Assembly: GCF_001428105.1 (NCBI RefSeq)
Contig: NZ_LMSJ01000028.1
Coordinates: 1 to 64,000 of the forward strand
Source of the DNA: Paenibacillus sp. Soil766
GTDB lineage: Bacteria; Bacillota; Bacilli; Paenibacillales; NBRC-103111
Direction of reading: 5' to 3'
Length of the DNA stretch: 64,000 nt
Shown here: one piece after another, positions 1 through 7,662 of the stretch
Numbering within the stretch: the first letter of the stretch is position 1
Layout: each line of letters starts with the position of its first letter
Made by a program: the position numbers and the translations under genes
Notes under the pieces: model-generated
What the model was told of the DNA's origin: nothing
The model's database searches: none
Seen by the model: only the letters and a program-made list of their open reading frames with translations

Positions 1-2
1 TC

Positions 3-95
3 TTTTTTGGCATATTAACAAAAGGTTACGAATTCAGTGAAGAAAAAATGATGCAGGATATCCCTCGATTTACAGAGTTACCGCAAGCCGCTTAA
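3..95 (+). CDS. C-terminal end of an unidentified protein entering from upstream
   Basis: Reading frame 3 is open from the window edge to a TAA at 93-95 and gives about 30 residues ending FTELPQAA. It has no start inside the window, so it is the tail of a gene lying mostly outside. The sequence that follows up to about 360 has no convincing gene. A transposase tail is possible but this is only a guess. Confidence 0.35.
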   Translation, partial: FFGILTKGYEFSEEKMMQDIPRFTELPQAA

Positions 96-368
96 ATAAC
101 GAACGATACTCAGTGTTGATGATCTCACCAAAGGCAAGAGAACGATAACAAGAAGCACGGATGAGTCGGAAAGGCACTATCCTTACGGACGAATAGATCC
201 TGTCGGGCAGCATATCTGACCTCCACCTCATGGACAGGTTGAATGAAGGGATGTGGGAGCGTAGACTCTGCGAGATGTGGGAGGGTTGACCGCCATGAGC
301 ATATGTGGAGATCCAAAGGTGCAACCATACATTACCACACCATCCATTTTTTACATCGGTTGGTTTAG
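96..368. other. Non-coding stretch, possible mobile-element end
   Basis: No supportable gene is seen. The two overlapping minus-strand reading frames here have no ribosome site and improbable composition. The stretch lies directly after a truncated reading frame and could be the terminal region of an insertion element, but no inverted repeat or target duplication could be identified. Confidence 0.3.
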
Positions 369-611
369 GTGGAGAGCCTTTTGCCCCTCAGCATATCCAT
401 AAATTTCTTCCTCTACAACTTCATACCATTGATATGTTATCTGTTAAAAAGTATTGATGGTCAAAAACTGAGAAAACGAGAGTATTTAAGAGCTAAGCGT
501 TTCTTCATAGAGGGAGGATACTTACAATTTGTGTTAAAATTAGGGTCTGATGGATCTACTCCGAAAACAATAGGAAGACGATACTTGATTGGAGCGATTT
601 TATATGGATAG
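369..611 (+). CDS. Hypothetical protein or C-terminal remnant upstream of an immunity-like pseudogene
   Basis: This frame gives 80 residues from a GTG at 369. The first 25 residues are hydrophobic, and the rest is a basic stretch with RAKRFFIEGGY, SDGSTPKTIGRR and LIGAILYG at the end. The stop overlaps the ATG of the next reading frame at 604 by 8 bases, which suggests translational coupling as in a toxin-immunity pair. No ribosome site precedes the GTG, so the true upstream part may be lost. Function is not recognised. The coding potential of the second half is better than that of the first half. Confidence 0.35.
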   Translation: MESLLPLSISINFFLYNFIPLICYLLKSIDGQKLRKREYLRAKRFFIEGGYLQFVLKLGSDGSTPKTIGRRYLIGAILYG

Positions 612-1035
612 AGATATCGTTCAGTATCATTACAATGAGCTGATTAAGTCATTAGTTACGTTGGCTTCTCCCGCTGAAAAGCAAAAATATATTATGGGCT
701 AAGGACATGTAGGGGACGATATGTTTCTTGAATTCGAAAGCCATTATAATCTCGGCATGACTCACCATTATCTCGATTTAGGGCTTTTCTCAGACAACCA
801 ACTACAGGAACTATATAATTATGATAAATTTCTTGATGAGAAATGCGGTGGATAAGAGTTGGATTTTTTCACTGATTTTGATCAATTGAAAGGTAATTCG
901 ATATGGGAAGAGATAAGAGTGGAAACGTGTAAATTACTTAGATTTCTTGATAAAGACAATCTAGATATTGAGATTACCAGGGAAGTTGATAATAATATTG
1001 AATTGACTAGGACCAGGTTATTTAAGGTCAGATGA
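604..1035 (+). pseudogene. Immunity-like hypothetical protein broken by two in-frame TAA codons
   Basis: One frame runs 143 codons from ATG 604 to TGA 1033 and is interrupted by TAA codons after MG (about 700) and after CGG (about 853). Both could be CAA-to-TAA changes. The remaining sequence reads as a normal acidic, soluble protein with segments such as FLEFESHYNLGM, HHYLDLGLFS and DFFTDFDQLK, which resemble small immunity-type proteins found next to polymorphic toxins in Bacillaceae and Paenibacillaceae (from memory, not a search). The preceding frame overlaps its start. The absence of frameshifts suggests recent inactivation. Confidence 0.7.
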
Positions 1036-1107
1036 AACTATACTGTTAAGCTATTGGCAACCGGTATGATTCGGTGGCCTCGTTAAGCTATCGAGCAGGT
1101 TTCTATA
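1034..1107 (+). repeat. attC-like module A
   Basis: This module has a degenerate 5' box, then a hairpin GGCAACCG / CGGTGGCC with one mismatch, then the 3' box GTTAAGCTATCGAGCAGGTTT. It sits directly after the broken gene at 604-1035, whose stop codon lies in its 5' edge, and directly before the promoter of the next gene. Confidence 0.5.
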
Positions 1108-1128
1108 GTAATTTTGGTAAAATTAGCC

Positions 1129-1157
1129 TTTACATGCGAACGTGTATTCGTTATAAT
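1129..1157 (+). promoter_or_regulatory. SigA-type promoter of the first VOC gene
   Basis: A -35 element TTTACA (1129-1134) is separated by 17 bp from a perfect TATAAT (1152-1157). The spacer contains the LexA-like box described separately. The same arrangement occurs before the paralogous gene at 11636. Confidence 0.8.
1137..1150. promoter_or_regulatory. LexA/DinR-like SOS operator
   Basis: CGAACGTGTATTCG matches the Gram-positive LexA box CGAAC-N4-GTTCG at all but one position and is close to the box of Bacillus subtilis recA. It lies between the -35 and -10 elements, where a repressor would block transcription. The 14 bases are identical at 11576-11589. Confidence 0.65.
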
Positions 1158-1196
1158 GTATATGGGTATATTTTCCATATTAGGAGTGGTTAAGTA

Positions 1197-1589
1197 GTGG
1201 AGGATAAGGTCAAAGCGAAAGTTGAAAATTCCCTTTCTGTGTTGTTAGTTTCAGATTTAGAAAAATCAATGAAATATTATGAAGATGCTTTGGGATGCGA
1301 AGTCAATGAACACTGGGCAGTTCGAGATAATTTCGGTCTAGGCTTTAAATTAATTCAAGCAAAAGATATTGAAGATGTTAGACCGAACAAAGGGTCTTGG
1401 AATACTTATGCTTATGTAAAAACCCATACTGAACTTGAAGCTTTATATCTTGAACTCAAAACAAATGGAGCAATTATTGCCTCGGAGCCAAAAGTAAGCG
1501 AACAAGACTGGGGTTCATGGAAGGATTTCTCTGTTCGAGACTTGGATGGATACGTTATAGGTTTCGGTTCGGGAAATAAAAATGACTAA
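1197..1589 (+). CDS. VOC-superfamily protein (glyoxalase / bleomycin-resistance fold), copy 1
   Basis: This 130-residue protein has the two beta-alpha-beta-beta-beta repeats of the vicinal oxygen chelate fold: VLLVSDLEKSMKYYEDALG at the N-terminus and FSVRDLDGYVIGFG at the C-terminus. Family members bind a metal or sequester drugs; the substrate cannot be told from sequence. The GTG start is preceded by AGGAG at 1182-1186. The gene is very similar to the one at 11636-12028 at both protein and DNA level. Its promoter contains a LexA-like box, so expression during DNA damage is inferred. It is followed by module B. Confidence 0.85.
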   Translation: MEDKVKAKVENSLSVLLVSDLEKSMKYYEDALGCEVNEHWAVRDNFGLGFKLIQAKDIEDVRPNKGSWNTYAYVKTHTELEALYLELKTNGAIIASEPKVSEQDWGSWKDFSVRDLDGYVIGFGSGNKND

Positions 1590-1603
1590 TCAGTGGGTTA
1601 TCG

Positions 1604-1678
1604 TTACAACTGGGAACTAAAGTTAAACTGTGAAGTGCTGCCGCGTGGCAGCCTTCAATCTGTTAACTGGCGGTTTTG
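1604..1678 (+). repeat. attC-like module B
   Basis: The module has a 5' box ACTGGGAACTAAAGTTAAAC, a hairpin GCTGCC-gcgt-GGCAGC and a 3' box CTGTTAACTGGCGGTTTTG. It follows the first VOC gene by 15 bases and has no U-tract immediately after the hairpin. Confidence 0.6.
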
Positions 1679-1772
1679 TAATATTGATAACTCATTTTCA
1701 TTTCATATTACGGTAGATTATGGTTGATAGCTGAAATTACTTTAATTATACAAATTATTAGGGAGCGATTAT

Positions 1773-2159
1773 ATGACTAAAGCCAGTAGTCCAATAACAA
1801 ATCGAATTGGTGCAGTGTTCATTCATGTAAGTAACATGCCGAAAGCGATCCAATGGTATAGTGATTTACTTGGATTACCAGCACAATCTGCTAGTCATGA
1901 AGGTACCATTTATAGCTTAGAAATGGATGGAGGCTCATCCTTACTATTAGATAGTAATCGTAAAGAAGATAATTGTAATTTTACTAAGACTCAATTATTC
2001 TTTGAAACGAAAAACCTAGAGGCTTCATATATATTTGCTAAAGAGAAGGGAATTGAGATCATAACCGAAATTGAAGTACATGAAAATATATCATTCTTCA
2101 CTTTCAAAGATCCTGACAACAACGTATTAATGATATGCGAGGATAAGAGGAAGCTTTAA
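1773..2159 (+). CDS. VOC-superfamily protein (glyoxalase-like), unrelated to the duplicated pair
   Basis: This 128-residue protein has the VOC pattern: FIHVSNMPKAIQWYSDLLGLP at residues 15-35 and a closing FTFKDPDNNVLMICE near residue 110, where the conserved Asp-Pro-Asp-Asn turn and the metal-ligand Glu lie. The ATG is preceded by AGGGAG. It is distinct in sequence from the VOC genes at 1197 and 11636. The metal or substrate is unknown. It stands between modules B and C like a separate cassette. Confidence 0.82.
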   Translation: MTKASSPITNRIGAVFIHVSNMPKAIQWYSDLLGLPAQSASHEGTIYSLEMDGGSSLLLDSNRKEDNCNFTKTQLFFETKNLEASYIFAKEKGIEIITEIEVHENISFFTFKDPDNNVLMICEDKRKL

Positions 2160-2180
2160 AACTAACATAAAAGCGTATTT

Positions 2181-2274
2181 GTCACTGACGGAGAACTATT
2201 TTGCAATAAACCATACCAATGGGAGGCTGCTGGCAAGACCGGCAGCTTCATTACGTTAACGGGCAGTTTTGATC
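2181..2274 (+). repeat. attC-like module C
   Basis: The module has a 5' box ACTGACGGAGAACTATTTTG, a strong hairpin GCTGCTGG / CCGGCAGC and a 3' box CGTTAACGGGCAGTTTTG. The hairpin is followed by TTCATTACG rather than a U-tract, which argues against a simple terminator role. Confidence 0.65.
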
Positions 2275-2374
2275 AGCTATGCCTACTATCATTCAATAAA
2301 TTATGATACCATAAGCTGGAAAACCCAACATTCTAGGACAGTTATTACTAGTTTTCAATGAGGAGTTGACCTTA

Positions 2375-3592
2375 GTGTCTTCAAAATTTTTCGCATACTC
2401 AGGCTACGATAATGATGTAACTCGTAAGTTATGGCCAATAGCTATAATTTCATTTGATACTAATACTCTACTAAATATTTATAAAATGACCCCTGATGCA
2501 CGAAATCAGTTTTTAAGCGTCTTACAGACCTTTAAGGAACGTCTCTGGATGCCTTATCAAGTAGGCAAGGAATTCTACTCCAATCGACGATTCGTTATTG
2601 AATCTGAACTAAAGTCATTGCAAAATGCAAAACTATATTTCAAAAAAAACCTAGAGACATTGGCAACAGGGATAGAAAAATCAGCAATTCGATTTCGTGC
2701 TCAACTTGCAACTGACTTGCAAAAGGAACTAATTGATTTAAATGAGAGAATTTCTATAATGATAGATCGATGTCCTGATAAAATTTACAGAAAAGAATAC
2801 TTCGACGGTCCGGCGTTAAAGGCTGAAGATCCAATTTCTAAAGAATTATTTGAAATATATAGTGATAAAATTGGTGACGGTTTTAATCCAGAAGAAATCT
2901 TGGAGATCTACGAGGAAGGAGAGAAACGTTACAATCTTAGTATTCCTCCTGGCTTTGAAGATGCTGTAAATAAAGAAGATTTCAGGAAATATGGTGATTT
3001 GGTTATATGGAAAGAGCTGATTAAAAGGGCAAAAGAAGTAGCCAAACCTATTATATTTATTACTGATGATGCAAAACCTGATTGGTGGGAAAGAAACTAT
3101 GAATTCAAGAGACCCCATCCTGAGTTATTGGATGAATTCTACAGAAGGTCTGGTCAATACGTTCAAATATATACATATAATGAATTCATCGATCAAGCAT
3201 CAGTACTAATTAAAGATTTTCCAGAGACTGCAAAAGCTGTGGAGGAAATTAAGGCCATCAACGAGGAAGATCGGGATCGTATAAGAGAACAGGTGGAAAT
3301 TTTCACCCCTAAACCAGGTGATATTTATAACATAATAGAAAGTTCATATGATCATAAGGTTATCCCGGTACTCCTTATTGATGAGTTGGATAATGGATCG
3401 TTTTACGCATTCCCAATAACCTCAAGACGCGACACAGTAACCATAAATTTCCCTACAATAAATTGTGCCGGAAAACTGGCTGCGGTTCTCATAGATCGTA
3501 AAATTTTTGTGCATTCGAAAAATATAAGAGCGTTTTATGATCGTATTGATCAGCAACAATTATTAAAAGTGTTAGGTAACACCCACAATTAA
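2375..3592 (+). CDS. PIN-like domain protein (DUF4935 / PIN_8 type)
   Basis: This is a protein of 405 residues. After a short lead comes ISFDTNTLLNIYK, whose DTNxLLN is the first acidic motif of PIN nucleases, then RLWMPYQVGKEFYSNR, which is typical of the PIN_8 family. A further acidic motif, FITDDAKPDWW, lies near residue 230. These metal-dependent nucleases cut RNA; several act in defence or toxin systems, but no partner gene is adjacent. I chose GTG 2375 because AGGAG at 2361-2365 is 9 bases upstream; a TTG at 2366 abuts the ribosome site. It lies between modules C and D. Confidence 0.8.
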   Translation: MSSKFFAYSGYDNDVTRKLWPIAIISFDTNTLLNIYKMTPDARNQFLSVLQTFKERLWMPYQVGKEFYSNRRFVIESELKSLQNAKLYFKKNLETLATGIEKSAIRFRAQLATDLQKELIDLNERISIMIDRCPDKIYRKEYFDGPALKAEDPISKELFEIYSDKIGDGFNPEEILEIYEEGEKRYNLSIPPGFEDAVNKEDFRKYGDLVIWKELIKRAKEVAKPIIFITDDAKPDWWERNYEFKRPHPELLDEFYRRSGQYVQIYTYNEFIDQASVLIKDFPETAKAVEEIKAINEEDRDRIREQVEIFTPKPGDIYNIIESSYDHKVIPVLLIDELDNGSFYAFPITSRRDTVTINFPTINCAGKLAAVLIDRKIFVHSKNIRAFYDRIDQQQLLKVLGNTHN

Positions 3593-3690
3593 TATTTTTT
3601 ACAGAAGACAAAACCTTTTTTGAATTCTGAATGTAGGAAAGAATAGAACCAATAGTTTCATGGTTAGATTTATAGTTTTGAATACCAAAT

Positions 3691-3772
3691 CATTGAGCTA
3701 AAGGGAGAATATAGTTCAATATCAAAAGGGCTGCCGCGTGCAGCCTTTTGTGCTAACGGGCAGTATACTGAG
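3691..3772 (+). repeat. attC-like module D
   Basis: The module has a 5' box GAGCTAAAGGGAGAATATAG followed by TTCAATA, a hairpin AAAAGGGCTGC / GCAGCCTTTTG and a 3' box GTGCTAACGGGCAGTATAC. It is among the least degenerate copies. It follows the PIN-like gene by about 100 bases. Confidence 0.65.
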
Positions 3773-3865
3773 TAACAAAAATCCATGACAAAATAATAAA
3801 TTTCCATTTATAACCACGTCGAGAATCTATAGTATAAGGATATCAGATATATTTAGGAGGGCTTT

Positions 3866-4621
3866 ATGAGTAAGATTGGATTGCTCTGTACAAGTCATGA
3901 TCCGGAAGGAAATAATCTTGCTTTAATAAATAAACATCATCGTTATCTGTCTAGGATTTATGAAAATATTTTTATTACTTTGAGTGAAGAGTCAAGTGGT
4001 GAGCTTTTAGAAGAACTTCTATCTTATGGATTTAATGTAAGGGTAATCCCTAAGAAAGGTTCGGCACATGCAAGAAGAGAAGTACTTAAATTTGGCTTGG
4101 ACAGCAATATTGAGTTCTTTCACTACTGTGATTTTGACCGTCTACTTACATGGTGTAATAACCATAGTAATGAACTTAAACACATCGTCTGGTATGAAAT
4201 CCCTAATCGTAATTACTTAATTTTAGGGAGAACAGAAAGAGCACTTTATACTCATCCGACTGAATGGATTGTAACTGAAAGAATAACAAATCAAATTTTT
4301 TCTCTGGAACTAGGAAAAGAAGCAGATGTTACTGCAGGTTCGTGTGCAATGTCAAGAAGGAGTTGTGAGCTAATATTGCAACATTCTAAACAACTAGCCA
4401 CTGATGCTGAGTGGGCTATGATTATACATCGAATAGGTAAAATGGAAGTAGATTATTTGGCGGTTGAAGGTCTTGAATATGTTGAGGAAACGAACGCTGA
4501 CACTAAACATAAATCTGAGACGGAGAAATGGTTTGCAAGAGTTAAGGCAAGTTATTTAATCAGTGAATCCTCTATACAGACTGGGAAGGAGAATGAAGGA
4601 TATTTGAAAATCGAAATATGA
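3866..4621 (+). CDS. Hypothetical protein, possibly a GT-A-type glycosyltransferase
   Basis: This is a protein of 251 residues with no signal peptide or membrane segment. The N-terminus MSKIGLLCTSHDPEGN has a Rossmann-like strand. FHYCDFDRLLTW near residue 87 contains an acidic DxD-like motif, as in nucleotide-sugar-binding transferases, and is followed by TAGSCAMSRR, which resembles an acceptor-loop region. That reading is weak and no family is firmly recognised. A clear AGGAGG precedes the ATG. The gene lies between modules D and E. Confidence 0.7.
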   Translation: MSKIGLLCTSHDPEGNNLALINKHHRYLSRIYENIFITLSEESSGELLEELLSYGFNVRVIPKKGSAHARREVLKFGLDSNIEFFHYCDFDRLLTWCNNHSNELKHIVWYEIPNRNYLILGRTERALYTHPTEWIVTERITNQIFSLELGKEADVTAGSCAMSRRSCELILQHSKQLATDAEWAMIIHRIGKMEVDYLAVEGLEYVEETNADTKHKSETEKWFARVKASYLISESSIQTGKENEGYLKIEI

Positions 4622-4631
4622 AAGGGCTATA

Positions 4632-4724
4632 CATTCAGCTGACGGATAACTTTAGTTGAATAAACACCTAGGACGAGGCTGCCGGCATGAAGGGCAGCCT
4701 TTGCTCACCTATTCCAGCTAATAG
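4632..4724 (+). repeat. attC-like module E
   Basis: The module has a 5' box CAGCTGACGGATAACTTTAG and TTGAATAAA, a hairpin GAGGCTGCC / GGGCAGCCTTTG and a divergent 3' box CTATTCCAGCTAATAG. It lies 10 bases after the preceding stop codon and just before the IS110 copy. Confidence 0.55.
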
Positions 4725-4843
4725 CTTGTCAATATTTAATTATTAATAATGGATTCATGAAGTGATATACTTAAAAAAGTGCATGGGAAATAACCGTCCC
4801 ATAAGCACGGAAGTATATTCCATATATTTCTAATTTTCATGAC

Positions 4844-6047
4844 TTACTCTAAACGGAACGCTTCCTTAGTAGTTAAAATAGCAAAAATCCAGTGGATGAG
4901 TTTATTTACACAAGCAATTATCGCTACTTTGAACAGCTTTCCCTCAGCACGTTTCTTATCATAATAAGCCCTTAATTTCTTATTTCTATTGCTACGGATA
5001 CCACATCGTACAGCTTGATACAGGGCAGTACGAAGTCTCCTGGAGCCATGCTTAGTGATTCTATTCTGGGTTGCTGTGAACTTACCTGAAGAAAAAACGC
5101 TTGGATCAACGCCAGCAAAGGCCAGCAGTTTCTTTGCGTGATCAAACCGATCGATTTCCCCAATCTCAGCCAAAATTGTTGGCAGCAATTTTAGTGCCAA
5201 TACCGGGTATCGATTGAATTAATTCATATTCTAGTAACTCTTCTGCCAGGGCATCTACCGATTTAATAAGGGTTGCTAGGTGCTCCTGGTATTGAAGAAG
5301 CAATTTGATGAGCAACTGCAAGGAGATCAAGTGGCTTGGAAAAGCCGTCTCCTTAAATGGATTTCGCCTTGCCGCAGCTGCCAGGATTTGCGCACGTTCC
5401 AAACACCACGAAGTGGATTTACCGCGCCCAGTTAGCTGCCCGATTGCAGTTGTAATTTCATTGTCGGACATTGCTATGACCTCTCTAGATGTCGGGTGTA
5501 AGGCCAGAAATCGAAGGGAAACTTTTGAATAAAGATCACCAAACACGCCATGATATTCGGGGAAAACCTGATCCAGAATTGACTGGAATTGTAGTTTTGC
5601 TTGAACATACATACCCGTTAGAGATTCATATTGTCGTGTTAGATAGCGTAAATTCATGAGATGCTGACCCCGCTTTTTGTAGGGTTCAAACTCCTCTTTA
5701 TAAAACAGTACCCCAAGCTGATAAGCATCAGCGGCATCTGTCTTCACCCGGCGCAAATTGGTCTTCTTGGCTTCGTGTGATATTAACGGATTAATTACGA
5801 TGTACAGATACTTTTGCTCGTCCAGAAATTGAACAACGGGACTGTGATAATGACCTGTTGCTTCCATAACAATGGAAGGAGGCATCTCTGCAGCTGATTC
5901 CACTCCTCTAATATAATTTGAAAAAGACGCTAACCCTTCAAGATCATGACTAAACCTAAAGATCTTCCCATGAGGTACTCCACGGTCTAAAAAAGCTTGT
6001 GCATGGCTCTCCCCCTTTGAAACATCCAAACCAATGACTGGATTCAT
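4844..6047 (-). pseudogene. IS110-family DEDD transposase, frameshifted
   Basis: The N-terminal part (5166-6047, 293 residues) begins MNPVIGLDVSKGESHAQAF, the RuvC-like DEDD start, and continues with ATGHYHSPVV and KTDAADAYQLG. It ends at QSIPGIGTKIAANNFG. The C-terminal part continues in another frame (to 4844) with TILAEIGEIDRFDHAKKLLA, AFAGVDPS and GSRRLRTALYQA, the Tnp_20 domain with its catalytic Ser region. The frames join if one A near 5170-5185 is removed (GCCAACAATTTT to GCCACAATTTT). IS110 proteins recombine DNA guided by a bridge RNA from the element end. A sequencing error is possible. Confidence 0.9.
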
Positions 6048-6245
6048 AACATCACTCCTGTAGTATTTTCACCGGTAACCCCTAACCTTCTTGTCTTCCA
6101 CACTATCGCATGTGATACGGGATTCATGTCCCAACCAGCCTAACCATGGTTGAACAAGTAGGGGGGATGAACAGAATAGCTCTCGGGATCAAAGTCCCAC
6201 GGGCAGATACGCTCGATCCCCGGCTACCGATATCTTAAGACCACA
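6048..6245 (-). ncRNA. Candidate bridge RNA region of the IS110 left end
   Basis: About 200 non-coding bases lie upstream of the transposase, the position of the bridge RNA in IS110-group elements. Read on the minus strand they contain hairpin-forming segments GTGGGACTTTGATCCCGAG and GGGACATGAATCCCG. Which loops would bind target and donor was not determined. Confidence 0.35.
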
Positions 6246-6250
6246 TAAAA

Positions 6251-6305
6251 ATGAGGTCTACCAGAAATATCTGGTGACCTCATAATACGATAGGGCAGAT
6301 TAGTA
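6251..6305 (+). repeat. attC-like module F, lacking its 5' box
   Basis: A near-perfect hairpin ATGAGGTC-t-ACCAG / CTGGTGACCTCAT (one bulged T) is followed by the 3' box ACGATAGGGCAGATTAG. The 5' box is missing; the IS110 end lies there instead, so the insertion may have cut this module. Confidence 0.55.
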
Positions 6306-6407
6306 GAGAAAATATCTCTTTGTAAGATTCCATTATATGTTAATATAGAAGTGCGCATAGTGATGAAATCATTCTAATAGATAACTATTTTATGGGGGAT
6401 AAGTCAG

Positions 6408-6908
6408 ATGGAGATTACAGTAAATATTACAAGATCGGATTACTGGAAATACAATAAGTATGCTTTATTCAATATACCTAAACTAAGAAACAGATTTATT
6501 ATCACTAATATATCGTTACCATTCATCGTAATTATTCTATTGTTGTTATTCAAACTTCCTTTAGTTTTCTCTTTATGTTGGGGGTTCTTTGGAGGAGGTT
6601 TAGCATGTATATTTTCATATTTGAGTATGAAAAAAAGAGTGATGAACATTCCAGATAGTAAAGAAGGAATACTAGGAGAGTGTAGAGTTGAAATAAACGA
6701 AATAGGAATACATCAATTAAGTTCAGTAAGCAAGAGTAGTTATAAATGGAGCGGAGTTAGAAGTATTAATCAAAATGATGAATATATATTCATATTTGTT
6801 GATACAATTATGGCTTATATCATACCGAAGAGGTCGTTTGTAACTGAAAAAGAAAGCTTAGAGTTTTATCATCAAACTCAAAGTTATTTTGCAAAGTGCA
6901 CTTCGTAA
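6408..6908 (+). CDS. YcxB-like membrane protein
   Basis: This is a protein of 166 residues. It starts METTVNI-like (actual MEITVNITRSDYWKYNKY) and has a hydrophobic hairpin at about residues 32-70 (two membrane segments). A C-terminal soluble part follows with YKWSGVRSINQNDEYIFIFV and YIIPKRSF, the pattern of the YcxB-like domain. The function of the family is unknown. AGGGGGATAAG lies upstream of the ATG. The gene follows module F. Confidence 0.8.
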   Translation: MEITVNITRSDYWKYNKYALFNIPKLRNRFIITNISLPFIVIILLLLFKLPLVFSLCWGFFGGGLACIFSYLSMKKRVMNIPDSKEGILGECRVEINEIGIHQLSSVSKSSYKWSGVRSINQNDEYIFIFVDTIMAYIIPKRSFVTEKESLEFYHQTQSYFAKCTS

Positions 6909-6928
6909 AACAGGGGATCGAATGTTAG

Positions 6929-6957
6929 CTTCTTACACTGTCCGGCAGGATAGTTGG
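6929..6957 (+). repeat. Possible degenerate module G
   Basis: Only a 3'-box-like segment CACTGTCCGGCAGGATAG is recognisable after the YcxB-like gene. No clear hairpin or 5' box remains. Confidence 0.2.
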
Positions 6958-7051
6958 ACAAAGGGGATATTATGTCATTTGGCGAATTTCTAATCATCGA
7001 TGATAAAAAGTCGGTTGCGAACATCTAATTATCGTGTTAGGAAGTGACAAA

Positions 7052-7528
7052 TTGAATGTAGTGTTGGAGAGAATTATGGAAGAAGGATTAGATATTTTAA
7101 AAAATCTCTTTGAATTTGCTGCATATGATCTGTCAGAGCTTAATAGATCCAATATTAACGAAAAGGGATCGTATATCTCGAATCTCAATTACAGAGAATG
7201 GTTTGAAGATCCGATCTATAATTTATTTTTTATTCGAGTTGATGGGGAATTAGCAGGGTTTGTTATCATTAAGTATTTATCAGAAGAAGAAATATACTAC
7301 CTCAATCACTTTTTTGTCTTGAGGAAATATCGCAGGAATAATATTGGTAAGCAAGCTGCAATAAAGGCATTTAAATTATATATGGGAAAATGGAGAGTGA
7401 GTGAATTCGATTGGAATACTCCAGCACAAATCTTCTGGAGAAAAGTTATTAAGGAATATACAAACAATCAGTATCATGAGATCAGGAGAAAAGATAACAA
7501 AGGTCCAGCACAAGAGTTTACAAAGTAA
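7052..7528 (+). CDS. GNAT-family N-acetyltransferase
   Basis: This is a protein of 158 residues. Its core reads YNLFFIRVDGELAGFVIIK, then HFFVLRKYRRNNIGKQAAIKAF, where RRNNIGKQ is the acetyl-CoA pyrophosphate-binding loop (R/Q-x-x-G-x-G/A). FDWNTPAQIFWRK near the end matches the family's last strand. The substrate is unknown. I chose TTG 7052 because AGGAAG lies 7 bases upstream and because the resulting MNVVLERIMEE start is usual for this family. An ATG at 7076 is the alternative. Module H follows. Confidence 0.82.
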   Translation: MNVVLERIMEEGLDILKNLFEFAAYDLSELNRSNINEKGSYISNLNYREWFEDPIYNLFFIRVDGELAGFVIIKYLSEEEIYYLNHFFVLRKYRRNNIGKQAAIKAFKLYMGKWRVSEFDWNTPAQIFWRKVIKEYTNNQYHEIRRKDNKGPAQEFTK

Positions 7529-7569
7529 TTTAGATTAGACTAATGGTGACATCTTAGACAGTAAAAAGT

Positions 7570-7662
7570 ATTGAACTAACTGATAACTATAGGTTAATAA
7601 ACGACAAAAAGAAGGCTACAGATCGAAACCGATCCGTAGCCTTCTCCGGTAACGGTCAAGAT
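7570..7662 (+). repeat. attC-like module H
   Basis: The module has a 5' box TTGAACTAACTGATAACTAT followed by AGGTTAATAAA. Its long hairpin is GAAGGCTAC-a-GATCG / CGATC-c-GTAGCCTTC, with a different stem from the GGCTGCC type. The 3' box is CCGGTAACGGTCAAG. The intact boxes around a changed hairpin show that the boxes themselves are conserved. Confidence 0.65.

Larger units (their letters stand above)
4740..6245 (-). mobile_element. IS110-family insertion sequence (limits uncertain)
   Basis: The element holds a single transposase gene read on the minus strand, a long upstream non-coding end (6048-6245) with several hairpins and a short downstream end. IS110 elements lack classical terminal inverted repeats, so the exact ends cannot be fixed here. 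It sits between module E and the 5'-truncated module F, inside the cassette-like array. The transposase is frameshifted, so the copy is probably immobile unless complemented. Confidence 0.6.

Noticed and set aside
70-328. Two overlapping minus-strand reading frames (84 and 67 codons)
   Set aside because: No ribosome site, improbable composition and overlap with each other; treated as non-coding.
4844-6047. Programmed frameshifting in the IS110 transposase
   Set aside because: IS110-family transposases are normally one frame, and no slippery heptamer or stimulatory structure is evident at the junction; mutation or sequencing error is simpler.
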